From NCBI GenBank assembly GCA_046595995.1, contig JBKJNB010000070.1, positions 1-21,859 of the forward strand: a DNA stretch of 21,859 nt, read 5' to 3'. The DNA comes from JAWXBR01 sp046595995 (GTDB lineage: Bacteria > Bacteroidota > Ignavibacteria > Kapaibacteriales > Kapaibacteriaceae). Below are positions 6,795 through 13,155 of this stretch, piece by piece (the first letter of the stretch is position 1; every line of letters starts with the position of its first letter). The notes under the pieces are model-generated. The model did no database searches. It was not told where the DNA came from and saw nothing but the letters and a program-made list of their open reading frames with translations. The translations under genes were made by a program, and so were the position numbers.

Positions 6795-7927
6795 AACGCT
6801 GTTGGGTTTGCGCCTACGGGATAGCGACCCATAATTACGCCGTTCAGGTCGACCGCAATGCATTCGCCGTCTGTTACATATGCACGTGCATTGCCAATCC
6901 ACACGATGTGTTTGGAGTTATCAAAACCAAGTCCGTACCAAACATCATTGCCATCGGCAGAGCGATGTGCGATGATGCGTCGTGTTGCAGCGTTGCCGAC
7001 CGTGATTTCATCAACGCCACCTTCGTGCAGCACGATGGCATTACCCGACGATAGGTCGACTACCATGCCATGTGGCGACTTAAACGTCCAGCGCTGCAAA
7101 ACCTTCATCGTCGATGCGTCTATTAGTGCAACGCCACCCAGAAGCTGCGGCTGCGACGCGAGGTTGCGATAACTAACCCAGACGTGCTTGCGTTGAATGT
7201 CACAACGCACGGTTGCTGCGTTTGGCAGGCTGTCGATTGTTGTGACCAAAGAAAGATCTTGTACCGAAAGCACAGAAAGGGTTCCTGAAAGCGGCTCGTT
7301 CACACGTAAGTCACCATAGCCAGAGTTTGCAACAAACAGATGACGTCCGTTCGATGCAATTCCTTCCGGAGCCGGCCCAACAGGGACGCGTATGACGCGC
7401 GTTACAAGTGTCTGCGGATTAAACTCCGTTATCGAATCGTCTGTGATGTTTGTGCAATAGGCCGTCGTGTCATTTGCAAAGCACAACCGATACGGCTCTT
7501 CCTCATTAGACAGCCGAAGACGTCCGGTTGAGACTCCTGTTATTCTATCAAACACTTCAATCGTATGCGAAGCACTCACGGCCACGTACATTCGGTCATC
7601 GTGTACGATGACATCAGAGGCTGTATCACCAAGGCGCGTTCCTGGGTTTACCGCCTGAACGGCATCGCGAACAACTTGCACGTCGGGTAAGACGTACGAC
7701 AGAACGCTGTTGTCCTGACGCCATAGGCCTTCACACAAAACGAACGCACCACCCGGACGAAGCGTCAACGATGGCGACGTTGGCTGATCGGGCGTGGGCA
7801 CACATGCCACGCACACCAGAATACTGGCGGCAGCATGTACGCAAAGCGCAAAGCGACGAATGACCCATGCGCAGCCCCCTATCACTAAGTGTGCACCACC
7901 GCTATACGCTGCTGCTCTCGTTTTCAA
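6785..7927 (-). CDS. YncE/BtuG-like beta-propeller surface protein
   Basis: A 380-residue protein with a hydrophobic N-terminal segment (FALCVHAAASILVCVAC, ending near residue 43) that looks like an export or lipoprotein signal, although the -3 position of the lipobox is Cys rather than Leu. The mature part has repeated propeller blades: ASDVIVHDDRMYVAVSASHT, EPYRLCFANDTTAYCTNI, APEGIASNGRHLFVANSGYG, and PHGMVVDLSSGNAIVLHEGG. The last blade closes with YPVGANPTAFAF. In Bacteroides, propeller lipoproteins of this kind (BtuG) sit next to BtuB and bind vitamin B12 at the cell surface. Here the gene is the last of a three-gene operon behind a TonB receptor, overlapping the T9SS-tailed protein by 4 nt (ATGA). 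A cobalamin role is therefore plausible, but the ligand is not proven. Confidence 0.75.
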   Translation of the reverse strand: MKTRAAAYSGGAHLVIGGCAWVIRRFALCVHAAASILVCVACVPTPDQPTSPSLTLRPGGAFVLCEGLWRQDNSVLSYVLPDVQVVRDAVQAVNPGTRLGDTASDVIVHDDRMYVAVSASHTIEVFDRITGVSTGRLRLSNEEEPYRLCFANDTTAYCTNITDDSITEFNPQTLVTRVIRVPVGPAPEGIASNGRHLFVANSGYGDLRVNEPLSGTLSVLSVQDLSLVTTIDSLPNAATVRCDIQRKHVWVSYRNLASQPQLLGGVALIDASTMKVLQRWTFKSPHGMVVDLSSGNAIVLHEGGVDEITVGNAATRRIIAHRSADGNDVWYGLGFDNSKHIVWIGNARAYVTDGECIAVDLNGVIMGRYPVGANPTAFAF

Positions 7928-8811
7928 CGTAGTACCTTGCGAGTAATGAGGTCTCCGTTGTGAACAAGGCTCAGTATGATCGGTCCGAGCGGCATGTGGT
8001 CTAGTTCTATGTCGAATGAGCCGGTACGTACTGTACGCTCTTCGATTAATGCCCCGTTAATCTGATACACGCGGAGAATGCTTTCGCTGTGGCTAACATC
8101 AACGCGGACAGAATGTGTGCCGGCAATAACAGCGATACCGCTGCGCAATGGCGCACGTATGGCGTGCCGTGCGCACACCGCATCGAGATCAAAACCCGTC
8201 AACGTCGGATCATAGAACGCGTGCTGTGGATTTTCTAGAACGATAGCCGTGATATCCGTAATGCGAATGAAGCGTATCGAATCGACGCCGATGGTTGCAA
8301 GATCGAACGCGTCTCCCCCGCTCTTGAATGGGTCGAAGGGGTCTGCCTCGCCAAACACTGGAGTGACTCCTGCGCACCCACGAAGCGTGGCGGCGTCATA
8401 GGGGAATTGGCTGTAAATCACACCGTCTGTACTTACTTCAACCATCGCTGGTTCGGCGTACACGCGGTTGCTGCTGTAGCGGAATGCGTTTTCGAAGATT
8501 GTGAAGTCAGCACCCGGACCGTCAACGACAAAGTGTTTAGAGAACCCAACGGTTATGGTTCCGCCGTATCCAATCGAACACACTTGGCGCGGATCAGTTA
8601 CGGGCACGATCGTATCTGCGCGAGAATCGGGCACGCCGAAAATGTTCTTCGGGAAGAACGACGGACCTTGTCCGGACGTCTGCTTTGTACCTGGCGAGAA
8701 TGCGAGCACCGTATCAATGGCTACACGTTCATACTGCGCAAGAGCTATCGATGGCAGAATGAACAGCGTGGACACGAGCACGGAGAGACCGACGCGAAGG
8801 CAACTAGACAA
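7924..8811 (-). CDS. Exported surface protein with a T9SS-type C-terminal tail
   Basis: A 295-residue protein with a Sec signal peptide (VGLSVLVSTLFILPSIALAQ, cleaved near residue 26). The body has GYGGTITVGFSKHFVVDGPG, DFTIFENAFR, EPAMVEVSTDG and GGDAFDLATIGVDSIRFIRI, a pattern seen in the cell-surface proteins encoded next to BtuB-like receptors in Bacteroidota and relatives. The last 70 residues resemble a type IX secretion sorting domain: LRVYQINGALIEERTVRTG, then FDIELDHMPLGPIILSLV and a final ITRKVLR. It therefore probably crosses the outer membrane by T9SS and is attached at or released from the surface. It lies between the receptor gene (73-nt gap holding a hairpin) and the propeller gene (4-nt overlap). 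Its ligand is unknown. Confidence 0.75.
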   Translation of the reverse strand: MSSCLRVGLSVLVSTLFILPSIALAQYERVAIDTVLAFSPGTKQTSGQGPSFFPKNIFGVPDSRADTIVPVTDPRQVCSIGYGGTITVGFSKHFVVDGPGADFTIFENAFRYSSNRVYAEPAMVEVSTDGVIYSQFPYDAATLRGCAGVTPVFGEADPFDPFKSGGDAFDLATIGVDSIRFIRITDITAIVLENPQHAFYDPTLTGFDLDAVCARHAIRAPLRSGIAVIAGTHSVRVDVSHSESILRVYQINGALIEERTVRTGSFDIELDHMPLGPIILSLVHNGDLITRKVLR

Positions 8812-8852
8812 ACGACCTCTTTCTATATTCTAAACGACTTACACCATTTATG

Positions 8853-8873
8853 CCGGGAATCATTCTCTCCCGG
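8853..8873 (-). promoter_or_regulatory. Hairpin between receptor and surface-protein genes
   Basis: CCGGGA at 8853-8858 pairs perfectly with TCCCGG at 8868-8873 around a 9-nt loop, with no T-run on either side. It may protect the 3' end of the receptor message or partly attenuate the two downstream genes. Confidence 0.5.
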
Positions 8874-8884
8874 AATAAACGGAA

Positions 8885-10876
8885 TCAACGGTTGTGGAAA
8901 CTTAGCTGGATTGAAACTCGAACCATGCGTCCCGGCATCGGATACCCCCTCACAACCACATACGACGCATCGAAAATATTCTGCATGCTAAGTCGAACTT
9001 CGGCACCGGTGCGACCCAGCGTACCCGTTGCACCGATATAGGCAGAGACGAGGTGGTACGGAGGCAGCACGCTAGTTGGCTCACCGCCCGGCTGACTGAA
9101 ACGGTAGCTGGTGTACTGCCATTGCAGTCCACCCAACCATGAATTCTCTTCGCGCCAATGTACGCCGATGGCAATCATTTCGGGTGGAGTATACGGCAGG
9201 AATGTGCCGTCGAGGAAAGGACGTCCCGATCGATCACGTGCGTCCTGCAGCGTGTAGCTCCACGTACCCATTAGCCGATCATCGAAGAGCGATGCACGTA
9301 GTGTGGTTTCTACGCCGATGTTAACCGTGCGTCCGACGTTCTGCGCACTTGTAATGACCGGGTTTACGGGCACTGAGAGTATAAGATCGTGCGTGAACAT
9401 ACCGTACACATCTACGTCGAATGCGAAGGTGTTTGAGAATACCGATGTCGCACCAACAGAAACAGTGTGTGAACGTTCGGGTCGCAGGCTCACTGTGCCG
9501 TAGTTGAGATAGTATAGTTCGTTGAATGACGGTGGACGAAAGTTGAAGCTCCATGACGCACGCAATGTGGTTGCGTCCTGTAGTAACCATCGCAGGGCAA
9601 TGAGCGGTGACATTGCCAACCCTGCATCACTAAATGCGTCAATGCGTAAAGCCCCTTGCACTGACAGACCCTTCATGAGAGTGGCGAGTAAGGGGCTTGA
9701 AGACAATGAAAACATCGTGTCGAGTTGCATCACGCATGACGCGGTTGCATGAACGCTACGGCGCACAACGAAGCCTCCGACATCGGGTTGAAGTCCACCG
9801 CCATGCAAATCCGCATACGCAGCTTCGACGCTGTACTGTTGCACGACTATGGAATCGGAGTGCAGCAACGTAATCGAAGCAGTACCATCGCGCAGCATAT
9901 AACGTTCGTCGAGTCCGCCGATGCCCGTCAGGTTGGCGTCGGGGTCGCGGTAGCGTTGTTCGAATGCACGCACGGACGCATTCGTGCGCATAACCCATCC
10001 ACTGCCAAGTGCGTGGCGATGCCGGATGCCAATCAAGCCATCTGCATCGTCAAGTCGCGCGTTTGCTTGTGAGGTGTTGCCTTGCACAACAGCTCCGGGC
10101 ACGCCTCGCTGCGTGGAACGTCCGAGTGCAAGTACAAGGAGTTCCTCCAAGTCTGCACATAGGAAAAGGTTAAGATTTCTGCTATCACCGTTTTCCCTAT
10201 CGAGACGTTCGTCATTGCCGAAGGTATTGAACGTGTATGGGTACGAACCTCTCGTCGTGCTCAGCTCCACAGCTGCCCCGATGCGCGTCGCCCCTGCAAC
10301 AACTCCAATGTCGGCATGCACGCGTTGTTCTTCAAACGACCCCTCGGCAAAGGAGGCGTGTGCTTCGGTAGCAGATGGTAGTTGCATGTTGAGGCGAACG
10401 ACTCCTGTTAGGGCATTTGCTCCGTAGAGAGCAGATGCGCCGCCGCGCAGGACGTCGATACTGCCGATGAAACTCACTGGTATTGTACCCAGATCGACTT
10501 GTCCGTTCTGCGTACTCGTAAGTCGAATTCCATCAATCAGCACAAGTGTTTGCGTCGAAGATCCGCTGCGTATCGACGCCGTTTTCAGTCCACCGAGTCC
10601 GCCGTAGTCGCGCACAAACAACCCTGGCACTCCCTGTAAAGCATCGGACACCTGCACGGGGGCAAGGCGCTTCATGAACTCCGCAGGCAGGGTCGTCTGC
10701 GCCATCATTGCTTCTGAGCCACTCGTTAGGAACCGTTCACCACTTACGACTACGGTCTTAGCACGATAGACAGTCGTGTCGCTGCGAGTCGTGTTCGCGC
10801 GCGACGTATCGACATGTGCCGTGCCTGAGCAAGGAGACATGACGAGTGAAAGGAGTACGACGATCAGGCACAGCAT
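8885..10876 (-). CDS. TonB-dependent outer-membrane receptor, BtuB-like
   Basis: A 663-residue receptor. After a signal peptide (MLCLIVVLLSLVMSPCSGTA) it has a TonB-box-like TVVVSGERF near residue 45. The plug domain follows, with QVSDALQGVPGLFVRDYGG, IRSGSSTQTLVLIDGIRL and IDVLRGGASALYGANALTGV, and then a beta-barrel that ends NIFDASYVVVRGYPMPGRMV and ISLQ-like aromatic strands. The plug resembles BtuB-type receptors, and the two co-transcribed surface proteins fit B12 uptake loci. No cobalamin riboswitch is seen in the 126-nt gap to the Rrf2 gene. Because the gene is divergent from a nos operon, a copper receptor role like NosA is an alternative, but no run of Met, His or Cys metal ligands stands out. 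The frame is also open to a TTG at 10882, inside the promoter box; the ATG at 10876 is preferred. Confidence 0.85.
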   Translation of the reverse strand: MLCLIVVLLSLVMSPCSGTAHVDTSRANTTRSDTTVYRAKTVVVSGERFLTSGSEAMMAQTTLPAEFMKRLAPVQVSDALQGVPGLFVRDYGGLGGLKTASIRSGSSTQTLVLIDGIRLTSTQNGQVDLGTIPVSFIGSIDVLRGGASALYGANALTGVVRLNMQLPSATEAHASFAEGSFEEQRVHADIGVVAGATRIGAAVELSTTRGSYPYTFNTFGNDERLDRENGDSRNLNLFLCADLEELLVLALGRSTQRGVPGAVVQGNTSQANARLDDADGLIGIRHRHALGSGWVMRTNASVRAFEQRYRDPDANLTGIGGLDERYMLRDGTASITLLHSDSIVVQQYSVEAAYADLHGGGLQPDVGGFVVRRSVHATASCVMQLDTMFSLSSSPLLATLMKGLSVQGALRIDAFSDAGLAMSPLIALRWLLQDATTLRASWSFNFRPPSFNELYYLNYGTVSLRPERSHTVSVGATSVFSNTFAFDVDVYGMFTHDLILSVPVNPVITSAQNVGRTVNIGVETTLRASLFDDRLMGTWSYTLQDARDRSGRPFLDGTFLPYTPPEMIAIGVHWREENSWLGGLQWQYTSYRFSQPGGEPTSVLPPYHLVSAYIGATGTLGRTGAEVRLSMQNIFDASYVVVRGYPMPGRMVRVSIQLSFHNR

Positions 10877-10879
10877 CTT

Positions 10880-10887
10880 CAAATCTA
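10880..10887 (-). promoter_or_regulatory. -7 box 3 nt before the TonB receptor start
   Basis: TAGATTTG on the minus strand is a perfect TAnnTTTG match, followed by AAG and the ATG at 10876. This would start the transcript at the ATG itself. No -33 TTG at the usual spacing is seen, so an activator could be needed. Confidence 0.45.
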
Positions 10888-10961
10888 CCGACGAACGAAC
10901 GGTAGCCGAGGGGGCGCTTGGCGGGTAAAAATAATTCTTGGCATTCTTGTCCGAAACACCT

Positions 10962-10969
10962 TAGATTTG
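10962..10969 (+). promoter_or_regulatory. Promoter of the Rrf2 regulator gene
   Basis: TAGATTTG is a perfect TAnnTTTG box with a TTG at 10938-10940 (21-nt spacing), the best complete Bacteroidota-type promoter in the window. The ATG at 11009 is 39 nt downstream. Confidence 0.65.
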
Positions 10970-10973
10970 TTTT

Positions 10974-10989
10974 CAGACAATAAAGTCTG
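10974..10989 (+). promoter_or_regulatory. Inverted repeat in the rrf2 leader, possible operator
   Basis: CAGAC (10974-10978) and GTCTG (10985-10989) flank AATAAA, just after the -7 box and over the expected transcript start. Rrf2 regulators often repress their own genes from such a position, so this may be an autoregulatory operator. It does not match the published NsrR consensus as I know it. Confidence 0.4.
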
Positions 10990-11008
10990 CATTTAAAGGT
11001 ACAGGGCA

Positions 11009-11449
11009 ATGATTCTCAGCAAATCGTGCATCTATGGAATACAGGCAGCCATCTACGTCGCCGCACAACGTGGCACCGACTATGTGGCTATTAACCGTAT
11101 TGCCGAGCAGCTGAACATCTCATTCCACTTCCTGACCAAGGTCCTACAGCAGCTCAGTAAGGCTGGGATGATGCTCTCGTATCGCGGACCGAACGGAGGC
11201 GTTGCCTTGGCTCGTCCGTCCTCGCACATCACACTCTATGACATGGTATGTGCCATCGACGGCTCTGAAATGTTTACAGAATGTATGCTTGGATTACCTG
11301 GGTGTGGCCACGCTGAGCCGTGTCCAGCCCACGATCAATGGACAGAGGTCAGGACGAAGTTTACTCAGATTGCAAAACGAACAACGCTGGCTATGCTCGC
11401 AGACCGTTCGAATAGTCTGAACGTACGTCTTGCAAACAGTACAGTGTAG
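11009..11449 (+). CDS. Rrf2-family regulator with Fe-S cysteines (NsrR/IscR-like)
   Basis: A 146-residue DNA-binding protein. The N-terminal winged helix starts MILSKSCIYGIQAAIYVAAQ and carries the recognition region ISFHFLTKVLQQLSKAGM and the wing YRGPNGGVALARP. Three cysteines, Cys92, Cys99 and Cys105, with His108 (CMLGLPGCGHAEPCPAH) sit where NsrR and IscR hold their Fe-S cluster. NsrR senses nitric oxide through the cluster and de-represses NO and denitrification genes. With RIC and nosZ downstream on the same strand, an NO-responsive role is the best reading, though cluster status or oxygen sensing is also possible. It has its own promoter and a possible operator over the transcript start. 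There are 79 nt before the next start. Confidence 0.85.
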   Translation: MILSKSCIYGIQAAIYVAAQRGTDYVAINRIAEQLNISFHFLTKVLQQLSKAGMMLSYRGPNGGVALARPSSHITLYDMVCAIDGSEMFTECMLGLPGCGHAEPCPAHDQWTEVRTKFTQIAKRTTLAMLADRSNSLNVRLANSTV

Positions 11450-11468
11450 GAAATCAATTGAGTTTTTT

Positions 11469-11485
11469 TATCCCGATACAGGATA
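11469..11485 (+). promoter_or_regulatory. Inverted repeat upstream of the cytochrome-RIC-nos operon
   Basis: TATCC (11469-11473) and GGATA (11481-11485) flank 7 nt, 44 nt before the cytochrome ATG. The gap lacks a TAnnTTTG box, so the operon may depend on an activator or on read-through from rrf2. The site differs from the repeat in the rrf2 leader and does not match FNR or NnrR boxes. Confidence 0.35.
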
Positions 11486-11528
11486 TTGGACTCCGAAAAC
11501 TGAAATTCTCTATTAAATGGAAGGCATC

Positions 11529-11948
11529 ATGAACTCAATCCGCATTCACGCACTAGTCTGCATCATTCTTGCAGCGGTGCTTTCACCGACATTCGCACAC
11601 AGTCAGGGGGCTGTAATGGCTAGGGGGGCTGTAGTCTATAACGAATACTGCAAGGCCTGCCACCAAGCTAATGGCCAAGGCCTCGGTGTAGTCTTCCCGC
11701 CAGTCGCAAAGAGCGACTACCTGGCAGCGGGGCCACGCGACAAGATCATAAAGGAAGTTGTGAACGGCAAGTCGGGTAAGGTGAAAGTTAATGGCAAGGA
11801 ATACAACGGTGTTATGACACCGCTCCCAGCGAAGTACACAGCAGAAGATGTTGCAGCTGTTCTCACCTACGTATACGGTTCATTCGGCAACAAGGGTGGC
11901 GTTGTTACGGCTGCCGAAGTGCGCAAAGCCGTGCCGAAACGGAAATAA
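11529..11948 (+). CDS. Periplasmic monoheme cytochrome c
   Basis: A 139-residue class I cytochrome c. The signal peptide (MNSIRIHALVCIILAAVLSP, then TFAHSQ) ends near residue 26. The heme site is CKACH (Cys41, Cys44, His45), followed by NGQGLGVVFPPVAKSDYL. Met96 in NGVMTPLP is the probable sixth ligand. The sequence resembles the cytochrome domain fused to the C-terminus of some Bacteroidota-type NirK nitrite reductases, but here it stands alone, with no copper domains. The ATG at 11529 is chosen over the one at 11517 because GGAAGG lies just before it. It is the first gene of the likely nos operon and is 1 nt from RIC, so it probably carries electrons for N2O reduction or a related periplasmic oxidoreductase. 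Confidence 0.85.
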   Translation: MNSIRIHALVCIILAAVLSPTFAHSQGAVMARGAVVYNEYCKACHQANGQGLGVVFPPVAKSDYLAAGPRDKIIKEVVNGKSGKVKVNGKEYNGVMTPLPAKYTAEDVAAVLTYVYGSFGNKGGVVTAAEVRKAVPKRK

Positions 11949-11949
11949 T

Positions 11950-12639
11950 ATGATCTCAACGCAATCTTCCCTCGTAGAACTTGCCCGCCACTATCCTGGC
12001 GGCACAGCCATTCTCCATAGGCACGGACTGGACTTTTGTTGTGGCGGTACTCGGACCCTCGAGGTCGCCTGCAACGCCAAAGGTCTGGATTCAGTCCACA
12101 TCCTGCAATCACTCGAACGCAGCGAAAACAATGGCCAAGGCGTGGCGCTGCATCTCGATTTGTGGGACGCACCATTACTCGTGAACTACATCGAGCAGAA
12201 TCATCATGCGTTCCTTCGGCAGCTCTTTCCGACCCTGAAACAGCAGATCGCAAAGGTTGTCGAGAAGCACGGTGATCGGCACCCCGAGATCCACGCCATT
12301 TCAGAATTGTACGCGAATCTTACAGGAACGCTCGAGCGGCATATGTTGGACGAGGAACAAGGTGTCTTCCAAGCGGTACGCACCTCCGGCGATCTATCCG
12401 CGGCCCGAGAGGAGATCTCGCGCCATGAAGCCGATCATGAAGCCGTCGGGCGCAGCATGACCCAATTAAGGGTGCTGACAAACGAGTTCACGCCGCCCGC
12501 GGACGCATGCAACACACATCGATCGGTGTATGCTCTACTTGAGCGCCTTGTTGACGACACGATGCAGCACGTCTTCCTAGAGAATGCCGTGCTCTTTCCC
12601 ATGCTGCTGGCGCACCCCCTCGTAACTCCCCCTCATTAA
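11950..12639 (+). CDS. ric: Iron-sulfur cluster repair di-iron protein RIC (YtfE/ScdA)
   Basis: A 229-residue cytosolic protein that helps rebuild Fe-S clusters damaged by nitric oxide or oxidants. The N-terminal ScdA_N domain has HGLDFCCGGTRTLEVAC, with the Cys30-Cys31 pair. The C-terminal hemerythrin-like four-helix bundle shows the di-iron ligands in order: His85 (EQNHHAF), His131 and Glu135 (ERHMLDEEQ), His163 (RHEADHEAV), and His207 and Glu211 (QHVFLENAVLFP). The length is close to E. coli YtfE. The ATG is 1 nt after the cytochrome stop and 16 nt separate it from the next gene. The longer open frame upstream lies inside the cytochrome gene and is not used. Its place between two nos-linked cytochromes suggests it is made whenever N2O respiration is on. 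Confidence 0.93.
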   Translation: MISTQSSLVELARHYPGGTAILHRHGLDFCCGGTRTLEVACNAKGLDSVHILQSLERSENNGQGVALHLDLWDAPLLVNYIEQNHHAFLRQLFPTLKQQIAKVVEKHGDRHPEIHAISELYANLTGTLERHMLDEEQGVFQAVRTSGDLSAAREEISRHEADHEAVGRSMTQLRVLTNEFTPPADACNTHRSVYALLERLVDDTMQHVFLENAVLFPMLLAHPLVTPPH

Positions 12640-12655
12640 TTCTATCGGACTCGCC

Positions 12656-13111
12656 GTGAAGATCTTATCCATCATAGTACTCAGTTGCGCCGTTGCGCTT
12701 TCGCTCTCCGCTTGCACTGTTCAGCCACAACAGGCAGGCACATCTGAACAGGCCATAGCGATCCCCAAGGCAAAAGTGACGTACGGCAAGATTAAACACG
12801 TCGACGTTGGCACAACAATCGATCCTGGTATGGCCAAGGCCGGCTTAGACGTGTTTGAGATGAAATGCAATGCGTGTCATAAGTATGAAGAGCGCTACGT
12901 CGGACCCGCCCTCGGCAAGGTCACGGACCGTCGCACGCCTGAGTTTGTGATGAATATGATTCTCGACACAGAGACGATGATCGACAACGACGATACTGTG
13001 AAGTGTCTGATGCAGGAATACCTGATGCGCATGCCGAATCAAAGCGTTGATGAGAAAGACGCGCGCGCTGTACTCGAGCACCTACGTGACGTGGCCTCAA
13101 AGTCGAAATAA
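12656..13111 (+). CDS. Lipoprotein monoheme cytochrome c, nos-linked
   Basis: A 151-residue cytochrome starting at GTG. The signal ends in the lipobox LSAC (Cys20), so it should be lipid-anchored on the periplasmic side. A flexible linker (residues 21-55) leads to the heme domain with CNACH (Cys71, Cys74, His75), YVGPALGKV near 81-89, and LMRMPNQ near 123-129, where Met126 or Met124 is the probable sixth ligand. In clade II nos clusters a small cytochrome just before nosZ (often called NosC) is a likely electron donor to the CuA site, and this one is 44 nt upstream of nosZ. The GTG start is preferred because the only Met in the signal region lies too far inside. I leave the symbol blank because NosC is used for several unrelated cytochromes. 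Confidence 0.85.
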   Translation: MKILSIIVLSCAVALSLSACTVQPQQAGTSEQAIAIPKAKVTYGKIKHVDVGTTIDPGMAKAGLDVFEMKCNACHKYEERYVGPALGKVTDRRTPEFVMNMILDTETMIDNDDTVKCLMQEYLMRMPNQSVDEKDARAVLEHLRDVASKSK

Positions 13112-13155
13112 ATTCACACGGTAGATAACACCTCAATACGGAGACTACAGGTCAA

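Noticed and set aside
10877..10882. TTG start for the TonB receptor
   Set aside because: The TTG lies inside the -7 box, and the ATG at 10876 keeps the whole signal peptide.
10883..11008. Cobalamin riboswitch upstream of the BtuB-like receptor
   Set aside because: The gap is only 126 nt and shared with a divergent gene, and no B12-box or multi-stem layout is seen.
11450..11470. Terminator after the Rrf2 gene
   Set aside because: A seven-T run is present, but no GC-rich stem precedes it, so read-through into the cytochrome operon is possible.
11529..11948. Remnant of a NirK nitrite reductase
   Set aside because: The cytochrome resembles a NirK-fused domain but has its own signal peptide and ribosome site, and no copper-domain sequence lies upstream.
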